Part shown: piece by piece, positions 18,210 to 25,352 of the stretch
Layout: each line of letters opens with the position of its first letter
Position numbering within the stretch: the stretch's first letter is position 1
NCBI GenBank assembly: GCA_964572825.1
Contig: CAZNGS010000009.1
Span: forward strand, 1-64,000
From: CAYVBE01 sp964572825
GTDB taxonomy: Bacteria; Planctomycetota; Brocadiia; SM23-32
Length of the DNA: 64,000 bases
Reading direction: 5' to 3'
Translations under genes and position numbers: made by a program
Notes under the pieces: generated by a model
Told to the model about the DNA's origin: nothing
What the model saw: only the letters and a program-made list of their open reading frames with translations
Databases searched by the model: none

Positions 18210-19811
18210 TCAGTGGCCGTTGTCTGCCGGCTGTTCACGCAGAAACACCACCGACGGCGACTTGCCCGTATGGAGGACGGCGGGTTCCCGGCGGTGGACC
18301 TGAAACTGACGGCTCTGGCGCATGAATTCGGACGTTACCGGCCCCGCGCCATGTCTCACTGCTCTGAGGAAAACGGTCCTGACGGCTTCCTCATCGAGTG
18401 GGCCGAGCCTGGGGTGGACCAGCAGCCGGCAAACGGTTATGCCGGGTTCCGTCTCCGACAGGACCAACTGATAATCGCCCACGTCGCCTCCGAAGCTGCG
18501 CGGCAGAACTTCTTCCAGGACGCGGGCGGCATCCCGCCCGGAGAGCGTCAGTCCCTCCGTCGTCAGCCTGGCAAAACTCCACAGACCGCGAAGGTGGGTA
18601 TGGAAACCCATACGGTCCCAAGGGCATTCGCAACGCCTGCGCTCCACCACGCCCGCGTCACCCGTCTCCGCGTTGATCATAATCTTTGGGCTGGCCGGGG
18701 AAAGGGCTGTGAACAGCAGGGGGCGCACGAACTTCTCTGTCCCGACTGCCCTGGAATGCGAGATCACGGCGAAACGGTGTTCGTAGACGTGCATGTCGTC
18801 GCTGCCCCTTGGCGCCAGACAGGCTTCGGCGGCTTCCCCCATCTCGGTGGCCCCAAACAGCGGCAGGCAGGCTCCTCCCGCGGCCTCGATGGTGCGTCGT
18901 TTCGCCTCGGTGATCGGCTCGCCCGCCACCAGCAGAACGCAACCGTCCAGGTCAAGCCCTTGCCGAACGGCCCACGTGGCCAGCCGCGCGGCCGTCGAGG
19001 GATAAGTCACCATCAGGGCCCCCGGACCCCGGCCGGCCACGCGGGCAAGCCATGCGGCCGGTCGCGAAGGACGTAGAGGCGAGGCGAATTCCGGTCGCGG
19101 CAGCGCCAGGCCGCCCCCCCGAGCCAGCAGCACCAGGCCCCACGCCCTGGCCATCGCCCCGCGCGCCGGTCCCGTTGGAGAGACGGGTACCTGACAGAAC
19201 CACCTGCGGGGCACTGCACCCACCCGGACAAGCCGCAGCAACCGGGACAGCGCCCACTCGGTGGGCGGGAGGTAGAGGGCAAATTCGGCGCCGACCAGGC
19301 CGTTTATCTCCAGGGACCGCCGGGCATGGTGACACTGCTCCCGGTAGTGGCTCGGACCGACTGCCACGCGCGTGGGAGCCCCCGTGCTGCCGCTGCTGAC
19401 GTGCGGAAAACCCGGCCACTGGCACGGATTGTCAAACTGCTTCGGCTGGAACTGGAACAGGGCCGCACCGCGGCGGGCTGGTTCCCGGCCCTTCATCTCG
19501 TCGAGAGTTACGTAGAGCCCATCTCCGGCGAGTCGTTGCAGCGCGCCCTCGAGGCCCCGACTGCGCACGAGCACACGCAGGTCCTCATACGTGCAGCCCA
19601 GATGTCGGAACAGCGCCAGATAAGGACTGTCCGGATTGGCGAACACGGCTCGGGCGACCACCCGAAGGAAGCGTCTTCCACGCCGTTCGTTCAGGCGATG
19701 GATGGCTTCTCGGGCACGGCCCCCCTTGTATGGTTCCCGCGCGAACCGCAGAAGGCGCCGGCCGCCCCGGAGCAGAGACAGGCCGCGCCGCAGACAGGCT
19801 GAAGCGACCAT
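18210..19811 (-). CDS. PaaK/CapK-like adenylate-forming enzyme
   Basis: A 533-residue protein of the adenylate-forming superfamily, phenylacetate-CoA ligase-like branch. The Ser/Thr/Gly-rich ATP loop is HVSSGSTGAPTRVAVGPSHY. The glutamate motif is PLFGATEMGEAAEACLAP, and LLVAGEPITEAKRRTIEAAGG matches the strand before it. The C-terminal half includes RPLLFTALSPASPKIMINAETGD and GLTLSGRDAARVLEEVLP. The N-terminal region (LFRHLGCTYEDLRVLV, GVYLT-type LYVTLDEMKGR) matches a family of PaaK-like proteins of unknown substrate. It probably activates a carboxylate as an AMP or CoA derivative. It has its own promoter at 19877-19905. Confidence 0.75.
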   Translation of the reverse strand: MVASACLRRGLSLLRGGRRLLRFAREPYKGGRAREAIHRLNERRGRRFLRVVARAVFANPDSPYLALFRHLGCTYEDLRVLVRSRGLEGALQRLAGDGLYVTLDEMKGREPARRGAALFQFQPKQFDNPCQWPGFPHVSSGSTGAPTRVAVGPSHYREQCHHARRSLEINGLVGAEFALYLPPTEWALSRLLRLVRVGAVPRRWFCQVPVSPTGPARGAMARAWGLVLLARGGGLALPRPEFASPLRPSRPAAWLARVAGRGPGALMVTYPSTAARLATWAVRQGLDLDGCVLLVAGEPITEAKRRTIEAAGGACLPLFGATEMGEAAEACLAPRGSDDMHVYEHRFAVISHSRAVGTEKFVRPLLFTALSPASPKIMINAETGDAGVVERRRCECPWDRMGFHTHLRGLWSFARLTTEGLTLSGRDAARVLEEVLPRSFGGDVGDYQLVLSETEPGITVCRLLVHPRLGPLDEEAVRTVFLRAVRHGAGPVTSEFMRQSRQFQVHRREPAVLHTGKSPSVVFLREQPADNGH

Positions 19812-19876
19812 CGACCCCCCGTCGCCGAATGGAAAAGCGCCGCCAGAACCGCCGGACTCCGAACAGGCGCGTTGCG

Positions 19877-19905
19877 AGCTTACCGTGCACTCACGGCACT
19901 GTCAA
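19877..19905 (-). promoter_or_regulatory. Sigma-70-type promoter of the PaaK-like gene
   Basis: On the minus strand a perfect TTGACA (19905-19900) is followed after 17 bases by TAAGCT (19882-19877). Transcription would start near 19870, about 60 bases before the ATG at 19811. Confidence 0.6.
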
Positions 19906-20165
19906 TACGGTCGGCGCCGGCATCAGGGATGTCCCGGGGTGATGCTGACCGGCCCGGGCCGGATATCCCCGGGTTGCGGCGGATCGGGTGGATCAGCTGT
20001 CGGGTCTGGAAGGAGGGACGTGCTCAGGTCAGCATCATCATGTAGGAGTTTCGCTACCAGTTTGCTGCGGCGGGCACAGCCGATGCACGGGCGGACCTCC
20101 AGGCAAGCGATCCGCCCGGAGGGTTAAGTGAATTGAGGTAAATGCCTTCCGGCTGCCAAACAGCC

Positions 20166-20222
20166 GGCGCGGCGGGGACGCCGCGCCTACCCCTTGGGGT
20201 AGGTCCGGCGTCTCGCCGGACC
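20166..20222. repeat. Three contiguous perfect hairpins (REP-like element)
   Basis: Three inverted repeats abut without spacers. Hairpin one, 20166-20187, has 9-base arms GGCGCGGCG/CGCCGCGCC around GGGA. Hairpin two, 20188-20201, has 6-base arms TACCCC/GGGGTA around TT. Hairpin three, 20202-20222, has 9-base arms GGTCCGGCG/CGCCGGACC around TCT. The layout recalls repetitive extragenic palindromes mobilised by RAYT-type transposases. I see no second copy in the window and no transposase next to it. Confidence 0.65.
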
Positions 20223-20504
20223 GGAGTTCGTACGATCTGGGGAGCCGGGCCTTGCCTTCTGTCCAGGTAGTTGAGCCAGCGTGCCCTCAGCGCGTCGGGT
20301 TTCGCAAACCGGAAAAGATTTATCTCGTATCGCTTAACAACTCCCCTTGAGGAATGTAACTCAACCGCTGCCGGGTGAGGATCGCCTTTTTTCGTTGCCA
20401 CCCGGAGATCATATGTTCTTCAGAAGAGTGTCGGGCGCGCCACCTCGAGTGAACGGCCATCCGGGGGGCGCCGCGGAAAGCCGGTGCATGCATGGCCGGG
20501 GCGG

Positions 20505-21695
20505 TCAGGTGGTCGGCCGGGCAATCGGAGCGGCTATCTGGTCGAAGAAGGGCGTGGTGCGGCGTTCCACGCATTGGGCCGCGTAAAGGTACACGGCCGC
20601 CGACCAGGTCTGCCAGTCCTGCCCCTGCGGGGTGCCGTCCTGGGCCCGAAACCATTCGTTGAAACCGAACTCGACATCGGCGCTTCTGGAGGGACGAACC
20701 AGTTCGGTCAGGGCGGCGAGATTGCGCTCCGCCACGCGGTAACGCCGGGCACTCACGCAGGCCGCGACATAAAAACCGCATATGTAGGGCCATACCCCGC
20801 CGTTGTGGTACTCGCCCGGCCTGCCGTACTGCTCATAGCGCGGGCGCCAGTCCGGGTGCTCGGGCCGGATGTAGGGGAACAGGGCCGGTGGAAGCTCGAG
20901 GGCCAGGTCCCCGTTGCTTCGCAGCGCGGCGCATTCGTGTTCGACCCACGAGACGATGGATTGGGCCCGGGAGCGCGAGGCGATGCCCGAGAGAATGGCC
21001 AGGCTGTTGCCCAGCAGGTCGAATCGCTCGCTGCGGTAGAGCTTGTAGGACCACAGTGCGTAGTACGGCTTGTGCGCCAGCACGAGACCCTCATGGACGT
21101 GGGGATGCCTGCTCTCCGCTTCGACTGAGAAACGGTTCATGAGCTCCCGCAGCGTCCGGGCGCGCTCGTCGTGCCCATAGAGGCGCAGATACATGTGGAC
21201 CAGGGCGTTCACGTACAGGCCGTAGCCCAGCACCCATTGCTCGTCCCGCCAGTCACTGGTGGGCAGTTGAGCGACGATGACGCGGTCCTCGGGGCTCTGG
21301 TATTCCATCCAGGTCAGCGCGGCCCGGGCGGCCTCTTCCAGGAAGCTTTCCTCCCCGGTGGCGTTTCTGAACAGGGCCAGCCCCAGGAGGAAAAGCGGCG
21401 TAGTATCGCTGGCCCCTCTATTCTCCGGATCGTGGACGAGGGAAGGAATGTGTCCCCGCTGGCTCTGGTTGTTAGCCAGCGCCTGGAGGACCCGCCTCAC
21501 CGTGTAGATGAGCCGCTCCTCCCCCGAGAGCAAGATGCCCGGCGTGGATATCATGATGTCGCGCGTATAGGGCTCGGGGTAGCCCCAGCCCGCGGTGCGA
21601 AAGAGGGAACGGTAAGGGCCCCGACGGTTGTGCTTCAGAACCTCCAGGGCCGCCTCCTTTGTCTCCGCCACGGCGCAGGCAAGTTTCCTGTCCAT
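20505..21695 (-). CDS. GH100-like / six-hairpin glycosidase
   Basis: A 396-residue (alpha/alpha)6-barrel protein. Landmarks resemble neutral/alkaline invertases (GH100) and related debranching-type glycosidases: PEPYTRDIMISTPGILLSGEE near residue 40 with a candidate catalytic Asp, RGHIPSLVHDPENRGASDTTPLF, TSDWRDEQWVLGYGLY, GEYHNGGVWPYICGFY and GQDWQTWSAAVYLYA near the C-terminus. There is no signal peptide, so it is probably cytoplasmic. If GH100, it hydrolyses sucrose; an alternative is a glycogen-debranching-like activity. It follows the glycosyltransferase gene by one base, indicating a common messenger, and a sucrose or other glycoside metabolism role fits the pair. Confidence 0.7.
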   Translation of the reverse strand: MDRKLACAVAETKEAALEVLKHNRRGPYRSLFRTAGWGYPEPYTRDIMISTPGILLSGEERLIYTVRRVLQALANNQSQRGHIPSLVHDPENRGASDTTPLFLLGLALFRNATGEESFLEEAARAALTWMEYQSPEDRVIVAQLPTSDWRDEQWVLGYGLYVNALVHMYLRLYGHDERARTLRELMNRFSVEAESRHPHVHEGLVLAHKPYYALWSYKLYRSERFDLLGNSLAILSGIASRSRAQSIVSWVEHECAALRSNGDLALELPPALFPYIRPEHPDWRPRYEQYGRPGEYHNGGVWPYICGFYVAACVSARRYRVAERNLAALTELVRPSRSADVEFGFNEWFRAQDGTPQGQDWQTWSAAVYLYAAQCVERRTTPFFDQIAAPIARPTT

Positions 21696-21696
21696 G

Positions 21697-22839
21697 TCAG
21701 CCTATCCCCAGTTTGTTGGAGAGGATTTCCACCAGGGCCCCGGCCACCACCCGGTAGTCGAACAGCTCCACGGCCCTCTTCCTGCCCGCTTCGCCCATCC
21801 TGCGCCGAAGGTCGGGATCGGTCATCAGGTCCATCAGGTAGTTGGCGATGTCGTGCACGCTGGCCCGATAGTCGGCGGTGCGAGGCTGGTCGAAGACGAT
21901 GCGGTGCTCCGGCTCGTATCCCTCGTCTTCGCCGAGGAACGTCTCCCCGACGCGGATCTCTTGCCCGATGCCTGCCAGAAAACCGGTTTCCCCGTGCACG
22001 ATAGTATCCAGCATCCCCATGGCCTTCATGCCGAGCACCGGCTTGCCACACGCCTGGGCCTCCACCTGGATCATTCCAAAACCCTCCAGCCGAGACGGCG
22101 CCGCGTAGATGTCACAGGCGGCCATCAGGTACGGCATGAAATTCCTGGAAACCACGCTGGTGGTGTAACTGACGCTCTTCTCGATGCCAAGGCGCGTAGC
22201 CAGTTGCAGATCGTAGAGGTTTTGTTGCTCCGTCCTGGGCTGCGGCCATACCTTGCAGACGTATTTCCAGTCGGGGGCCTTCGTGTCGATAATGGCGAGT
22301 GCCTGCATCACCTCCTGGGCGCCCTTCGAGGCGGCGTCCCCACCGACAGTCAGGATCATGATCTGGTCGGGCGCGACTCCCAATGCCTCGCGCACGGCCT
22401 TTACTTTCGGCTCCTCCCTGTCCCGGGGAATGAACGCATCGGTATCGCACCCTACAGGTAAGACCTCCAATTTCTCTTCCTCAACGCCGTCTCTGATGTA
22501 TATCTCTTTCACCCAATTGGAGGTGACCAGAATCAGCGGCAGTGCGTTCAGCACCTCCATATAATTCGCAATGTAGCCGTCGGCCACGAACCACGGCACA
22601 GGCTGCAACCCATACCGTTGTGGGTGCAGGATTAAGTGCGGGATATGCCCCCAGTACCCTATGCCGACCGCGACATCCGGTTCAAACCAGCGGTAGTACC
22701 ATTCTTTCTCCTGCGCCGATTCGAAATGCACCGCGTGCGCATCCACGCCTATCTCCAGGAGGCCCCGGAACAAGAGGTCCCCCTGCGTGGCCAGCCCTCC
22801 CGGCGATGGCGGGTAGTCGTAAAGCACCAGGACTTTCAT
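21697..22839 (-). CDS. GT4-family glycosyltransferase
   Basis: A 380-residue GT-B glycosyltransferase. The start at 22839 (MKVLVLYDYPPSPGGLA) is preferred because AGGTG lies six bases upstream and the ATG overlaps the preceding stop as ATGA. The N-terminal loop PPSPGGLATQGD is the acceptor-side glycine-rich motif. The C-terminal domain carries ILTVGGDAASKGAQEVMQAL, LMAACDIYAAPSRLEGFGMIQVEAQACGKP with the EX7E-type donor-site motif, and GMLDTIVHGETGFL. Donor is probably a nucleotide sugar. It lies between a PIG-L deacetylase and a GH100-like gene, a combination like synthesis of a modified disaccharide or glycoconjugate. Confidence 0.9.
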   Translation of the reverse strand: MKVLVLYDYPPSPGGLATQGDLLFRGLLEIGVDAHAVHFESAQEKEWYYRWFEPDVAVGIGYWGHIPHLILHPQRYGLQPVPWFVADGYIANYMEVLNALPLILVTSNWVKEIYIRDGVEEEKLEVLPVGCDTDAFIPRDREEPKVKAVREALGVAPDQIMILTVGGDAASKGAQEVMQALAIIDTKAPDWKYVCKVWPQPRTEQQNLYDLQLATRLGIEKSVSYTTSVVSRNFMPYLMAACDIYAAPSRLEGFGMIQVEAQACGKPVLGMKAMGMLDTIVHGETGFLAGIGQEIRVGETFLGEDEGYEPEHRIVFDQPRTADYRASVHDIANYLMDLMTDPDLRRRMGEAGRKRAVELFDYRVVAGALVEILSNKLGIG

Positions 22840-23474
22840 GCGTTCACCTCGTGATCCCTCAGCCACTTCGCGTAGCCATCGGGGTCCTCAAAACACCAGA
22901 AGCCCTCCGTCCGGGGGGCCGCCCTCACTTCGAAGCTCCCGGGCCCGAAACCGTAGATGTCGGTGAGTATGGACTTCTTTCGCCGCCACAAGCTTCCGGG
23001 CAGTTTTTCCCGGCGGTGCGCATCCGCCCTGGCGCGGGGCAGGTGCCGCCCGCCTTCGTCACTGTAGGCAAACAGCCACAGTTTGCCGACCGACAGGCGC
23101 CCGTCCACCCAGAGCCTGGTGACCGCGCGGCTGACTTCCTCATGGCGGCGGTGCCGGGTGTATTCCCCCCACGGGCCGTGGGTCAGCGCCACGTCGAAAC
23201 TCGCCTCCGACAGCAGCGAGAGCAGGGCGTCTTCTACCACCTCCGGGGGCAGGGGTGTCTGCTCGGGGCCGTCGTCCAGGTCGGCCATGACGGCGCTGCC
23301 CCCCAGTTCATGGACGGCCTGGGCGTACCGGGGAGCCCGGTCCGGATCGCCCTTGCGGCACGCGGCTATGGCAAGGCACTGCCACGTGCGGTGACCCATG
23401 ATCGTCCCGCCCGCCCAGAGGGTCTCATCGTCCGGGTGGGCCACCACAATGGCGACGTCCTTGCGGTCGGTCAT
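22836..23474 (-). CDS. PIG-L (LmbE-like) family deacetylase
   Basis: A 212-residue zinc-dependent N-acetylglucosaminyl-type deacetylase. AIVVAHPDDETLWAGGTI carries the HPDD zinc and general-base motif. The third ligand is plausibly in LTHGPWGEYTRHRRHEE, matching the family HxxH pattern. ATG 23474 follows GGGAG; an in-frame ATG nine codons earlier lacks a clear site. The family deacetylates GlcNAc-type sugars (PIG-L, MshB, BshB). Next to a GT4 enzyme this resembles pathways that glycosylate and then deacetylate a small acceptor (bacillithiol- or mycothiol-like), but no ligase is present. The gene starts 42 bases after the sigma-54 activator ends. Confidence 0.88.
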   Translation of the reverse strand: MTDRKDVAIVVAHPDDETLWAGGTIMGHRTWQCLAIAACRKGDPDRAPRYAQAVHELGGSAVMADLDDGPEQTPLPPEVVEDALLSLLSEASFDVALTHGPWGEYTRHRRHEEVSRAVTRLWVDGRLSVGKLWLFAYSDEGGRHLPRARADAHRREKLPGSLWRRKKSILTDIYGFGPGSFEVRAAPRTEGFWCFEDPDGYAKWLRDHEVNA

Positions 23475-23516
23475 CCTCCGCTCCCAGGTGGGACAGGGCA
23501 ATCCAGCAGGCCGCTC

Positions 23517-24950
23517 TCAGGTTTTGTAATCTTCTTTGCAAAGGTCGTGCCGTTTCATCTTGTCGTAGAGGGCCCTGGGGCTCAGGCCGGCCCGCTTCGC
23601 CGTCTGTCCTACGCGCCCCCCGGTGGCCGCCAGCAGCCCCTCGATGTAGCCCTTTTCCAGGTCGGCCAGGAACCGCTCTCGGACGCGGCGCCACGGCATG
23701 CGGAGCCATTCCTCGGGCAGGTCACCGACGATCGGACCGCCGGGTGCAGAGCCTGGCTCGTCCCCCACTGGGCCAGCTCCACCCCGCACGGTTTCCGGCA
23801 GATCGGCCGGGCCGATCATGCCGCCGTCGCAGAGCAAGAGCGCCCGTTCGATGACGTTAATCAGTTCGCGCACGTTTCCCGGCCAGGAGTATTGTATCAG
23901 GGCATCGAGGGCCTGGTCCGTGATCCCTTCCGCCGCACAGCCCACGCGTGGCTGCAGGTAGTCCATGTAGCTCTCGACGAGCACGGGTATGTCCTCCCGG
24001 CGCTCCCGGAGGGGCGGAATGGTGAGCGTGACGACGCTGAGGCGATAGTAGAGGTCCCGTCTGAAGCGCCCTTCGCTGACCTCACTCTCCAGGTCGCGAT
24101 TGCTGGCGGCCATCAGTCGCACGTCCACCGGTATGGTTCTTTCGCCGCCTACGGGCTGGACTTGACGGTCCTGAAGCACGCGCAGCAGTTTGACCTGGAC
24201 GTGGTAGGGCAACTCGCCGATTTCGTCCAGGAACACCGTGCCCCGGTGAGCCAACTCAAACCAGCCCCGGCGAGTCCTGGCCGCCCCCGTAAAGGCTCCT
24301 CTCTCGTGGCCGAAAAGCTCGCTCTCCAGCAGCGACTCGGGCAGGGCTGCGCAGTTGATGGCGACGAACGGGCCCTCGGATCGCGGCCCCTCGCCATGAA
24401 TGGCCCTGGCGAGCCGTTCCTTGCCCACGCCGGTCTCGCCCAGGATGAGCAGCGAGACATCGCTGCGCACCACTCGCCGTGCGAGCCCCATGAACACCTG
24501 CATGCAGGGGCTCTCCGAGACGAAGTCGGACAGGCGCGGCGTGGACATATCCCCATCGGCCAGCAGTGTGCTGCGGGCGGCCGCCGCCCGCCGCGCCAGC
24601 AGGGCCTGCAGAACCTCGCCGAAGACCTCGGCCGACAGCCCTTCGTGGAGGACCGCCAGGCAGCCGGACGCCGTCAGGCAGGCCCGGTTGACCGGGTCGT
24701 CACTGGCCGAGATGACGATCACGCCCGGGGGGTCCGGCAACTCTCCAAGGGCAGCGATCTTCTGCGCCAGTGGTCCGCGCACGGCGCCCTCGCTGATCAC
24801 AAGCATGTCCGCCGTCTTGCGAACGACCCGGTCCCACAGGCCGCTCCCGGTGGCCTCGATTTCCAGCAGGATGTCCGGCTTGTTCAGCAGCCCGCGCAAC
24901 TGCCGCCGGAGGGGTGCGGAACTGACGGCCAGAACTACCCGCGTCAGCAT
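23517..24950 (-). CDS. Sigma-54-dependent activator with degenerate receiver domain
   Basis: A 477-residue enhancer-binding protein. Residues 1-125 fold like a receiver (RVVLAVSSAPLRRQLRGLL...), but the phosphoacceptor position (ADMLVISEG) has no Asp and the acidic pair at the N-terminus is absent, so it is a pseudo-receiver. The AAA+ domain has Walker A GETGVGKE (171-178), the sigma-54-contact loop GAFTGA (218-223) and Walker B VFLDEIGE (239-246). The C-terminal Fis-type helix-turn-helix is around residues 435-475 (GRVGQTAKRAGLSPRALYDKM). Without an acceptor Asp, activation probably depends on a ligand, partner or expression level. Start ATG 24950 follows GGGGAG. The PIG-L, GT4 and GH100-like genes follow, so it may regulate or be co-transcribed with them. 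Confidence 0.92.
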   Translation of the reverse strand: MLTRVVLAVSSAPLRRQLRGLLNKPDILLEIEATGSGLWDRVVRKTADMLVISEGAVRGPLAQKIAALGELPDPPGVIVISASDDPVNRACLTASGCLAVLHEGLSAEVFGEVLQALLARRAAAARSTLLADGDMSTPRLSDFVSESPCMQVFMGLARRVVRSDVSLLILGETGVGKERLARAIHGEGPRSEGPFVAINCAALPESLLESELFGHERGAFTGAARTRRGWFELAHRGTVFLDEIGELPYHVQVKLLRVLQDRQVQPVGGERTIPVDVRLMAASNRDLESEVSEGRFRRDLYYRLSVVTLTIPPLRERREDIPVLVESYMDYLQPRVGCAAEGITDQALDALIQYSWPGNVRELINVIERALLLCDGGMIGPADLPETVRGGAGPVGDEPGSAPGGPIVGDLPEEWLRMPWRRVRERFLADLEKGYIEGLLAATGGRVGQTAKRAGLSPRALYDKMKRHDLCKEDYKT

Positions 24951-24998
24951 TCGAGCATGCTCCCCCCAAGAGTCCCGATAAGTACTTTTACTGCCGAT

Positions 24999-25013
24999 TT
25001 GACCGGAAGTCAA
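24999..25013. promoter_or_regulatory. Inverted repeat, candidate activator site
   Basis: TTGAC-N5-GTCAA lies 49 bases before the start of the sigma-54 activator gene and about 107 bases before a sigma-54 promoter on the other strand. On the minus strand its distal arm forms TTGACT, followed 17 bases later by TAAAAG, a possible sigma-70 promoter for the activator. A site here could serve both autoregulation and upstream activation. A second pair, CTGATTC (25018-25024) and GAATCAG (25096-25102), flanks the gap. Confidence 0.35.
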
Positions 25014-25119
25014 GATTCTGATTCCCTATCGACCAACGTTCCGGCGTCTCCGGGTTTTGTTCTTCGCAAAGCTTTCGTACAAAATCACTTGCACAGAATC
25101 AGCCCCTGGAATGCGGCAA

Positions 25120-25135
25120 TGGCACACCATCTGCT
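25120..25135 (+). promoter_or_regulatory. Near-consensus sigma-54 promoter
   Basis: TGGCAC (25120-25125), five bases, then CTGCT (25131-25135) followed by a T run. The GG and GC pairs have exact sigma-54 spacing; only one base departs from TGGCAC-N5-TTGCW. Transcription would begin near 25146 and run rightward through the small lysine-rich gene. rpoN and two sigma-54 activator genes are in this window, one of them divergent from this site. Confidence 0.6.
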
Positions 25136-25212
25136 TTTCACCTGACGGGAGATAGAAGCGGGATGGTCTCGCTCCCCTGGCGGATTCCGTAGCAGAATGG
25201 GAGGCAGGAAAG

Positions 25213-25308
25213 ATGGCAAAGGCAAAGGGCAAAGCAGCCAAGCCGGCCAAGAAGGCCCAGGGCAAGGCAAGAGAGAAGAGCAAGGGCCGAAAGAGCCCCA
25301 AGCGTTAG
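25213..25308 (+). CDS. 31-residue lysine-rich basic peptide (histone H1-tail-like)
   Basis: A 32-codon frame starting at ATG 25213 behind GGAAAG and ending at TAG 25306-25308. The peptide consists almost entirely of Lys, Ala, Gly, Arg, Pro, Ser and Gln (for example MAKAKGKAAKPAKK at the start and KGRKSPKR at the end) with only one acidic residue. The composition resembles bacterial histone-H1-like or nucleic-acid-binding tails. It sits in its own unit, with a sigma-54 promoter 78 bases upstream and a hairpin 14 bases after the stop. It is too short for ordinary gene finding. Binding to DNA, RNA or a polyanion is inferred from charge only; the transcript might alternatively act as a small RNA. 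Confidence 0.5.
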   Translation: MAKAKGKAAKPAKKAQGKAREKSKGRKSPKR

Positions 25309-25321
25309 CGGGGCGCCCGTT

Positions 25322-25349
25322 GGGCGGACGTGTCTTGCCGCGTCCGCCC
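25322..25349. terminator. Hairpin terminator between convergent genes
   Basis: Nine-base perfect arms GGGCGGACG (25322-25330) and CGTCCGCCC (25341-25349) enclose a ten-base loop. It lies between the stop of the lysine-rich peptide gene and the stop of the convergent NtrC-type regulator, so it could end both transcripts. There is no strong T tract. Confidence 0.5.
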
Positions 25350-25352
25350 CTC

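Larger units (their letters stand above)
19812..20504. other. 693-base intergenic region
   Basis: Between the adenylating-enzyme gene and the end of the GH100-like gene. It contains a good minus-strand promoter near its left end and a block of three adjacent perfect hairpins at 20166-20222. The remainder (about 19910-20160 and 20225-20500) has frames on both strands but none with a ribosome binding site or recognisable domain; I see no RNA gene in it. Confidence 0.5.
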
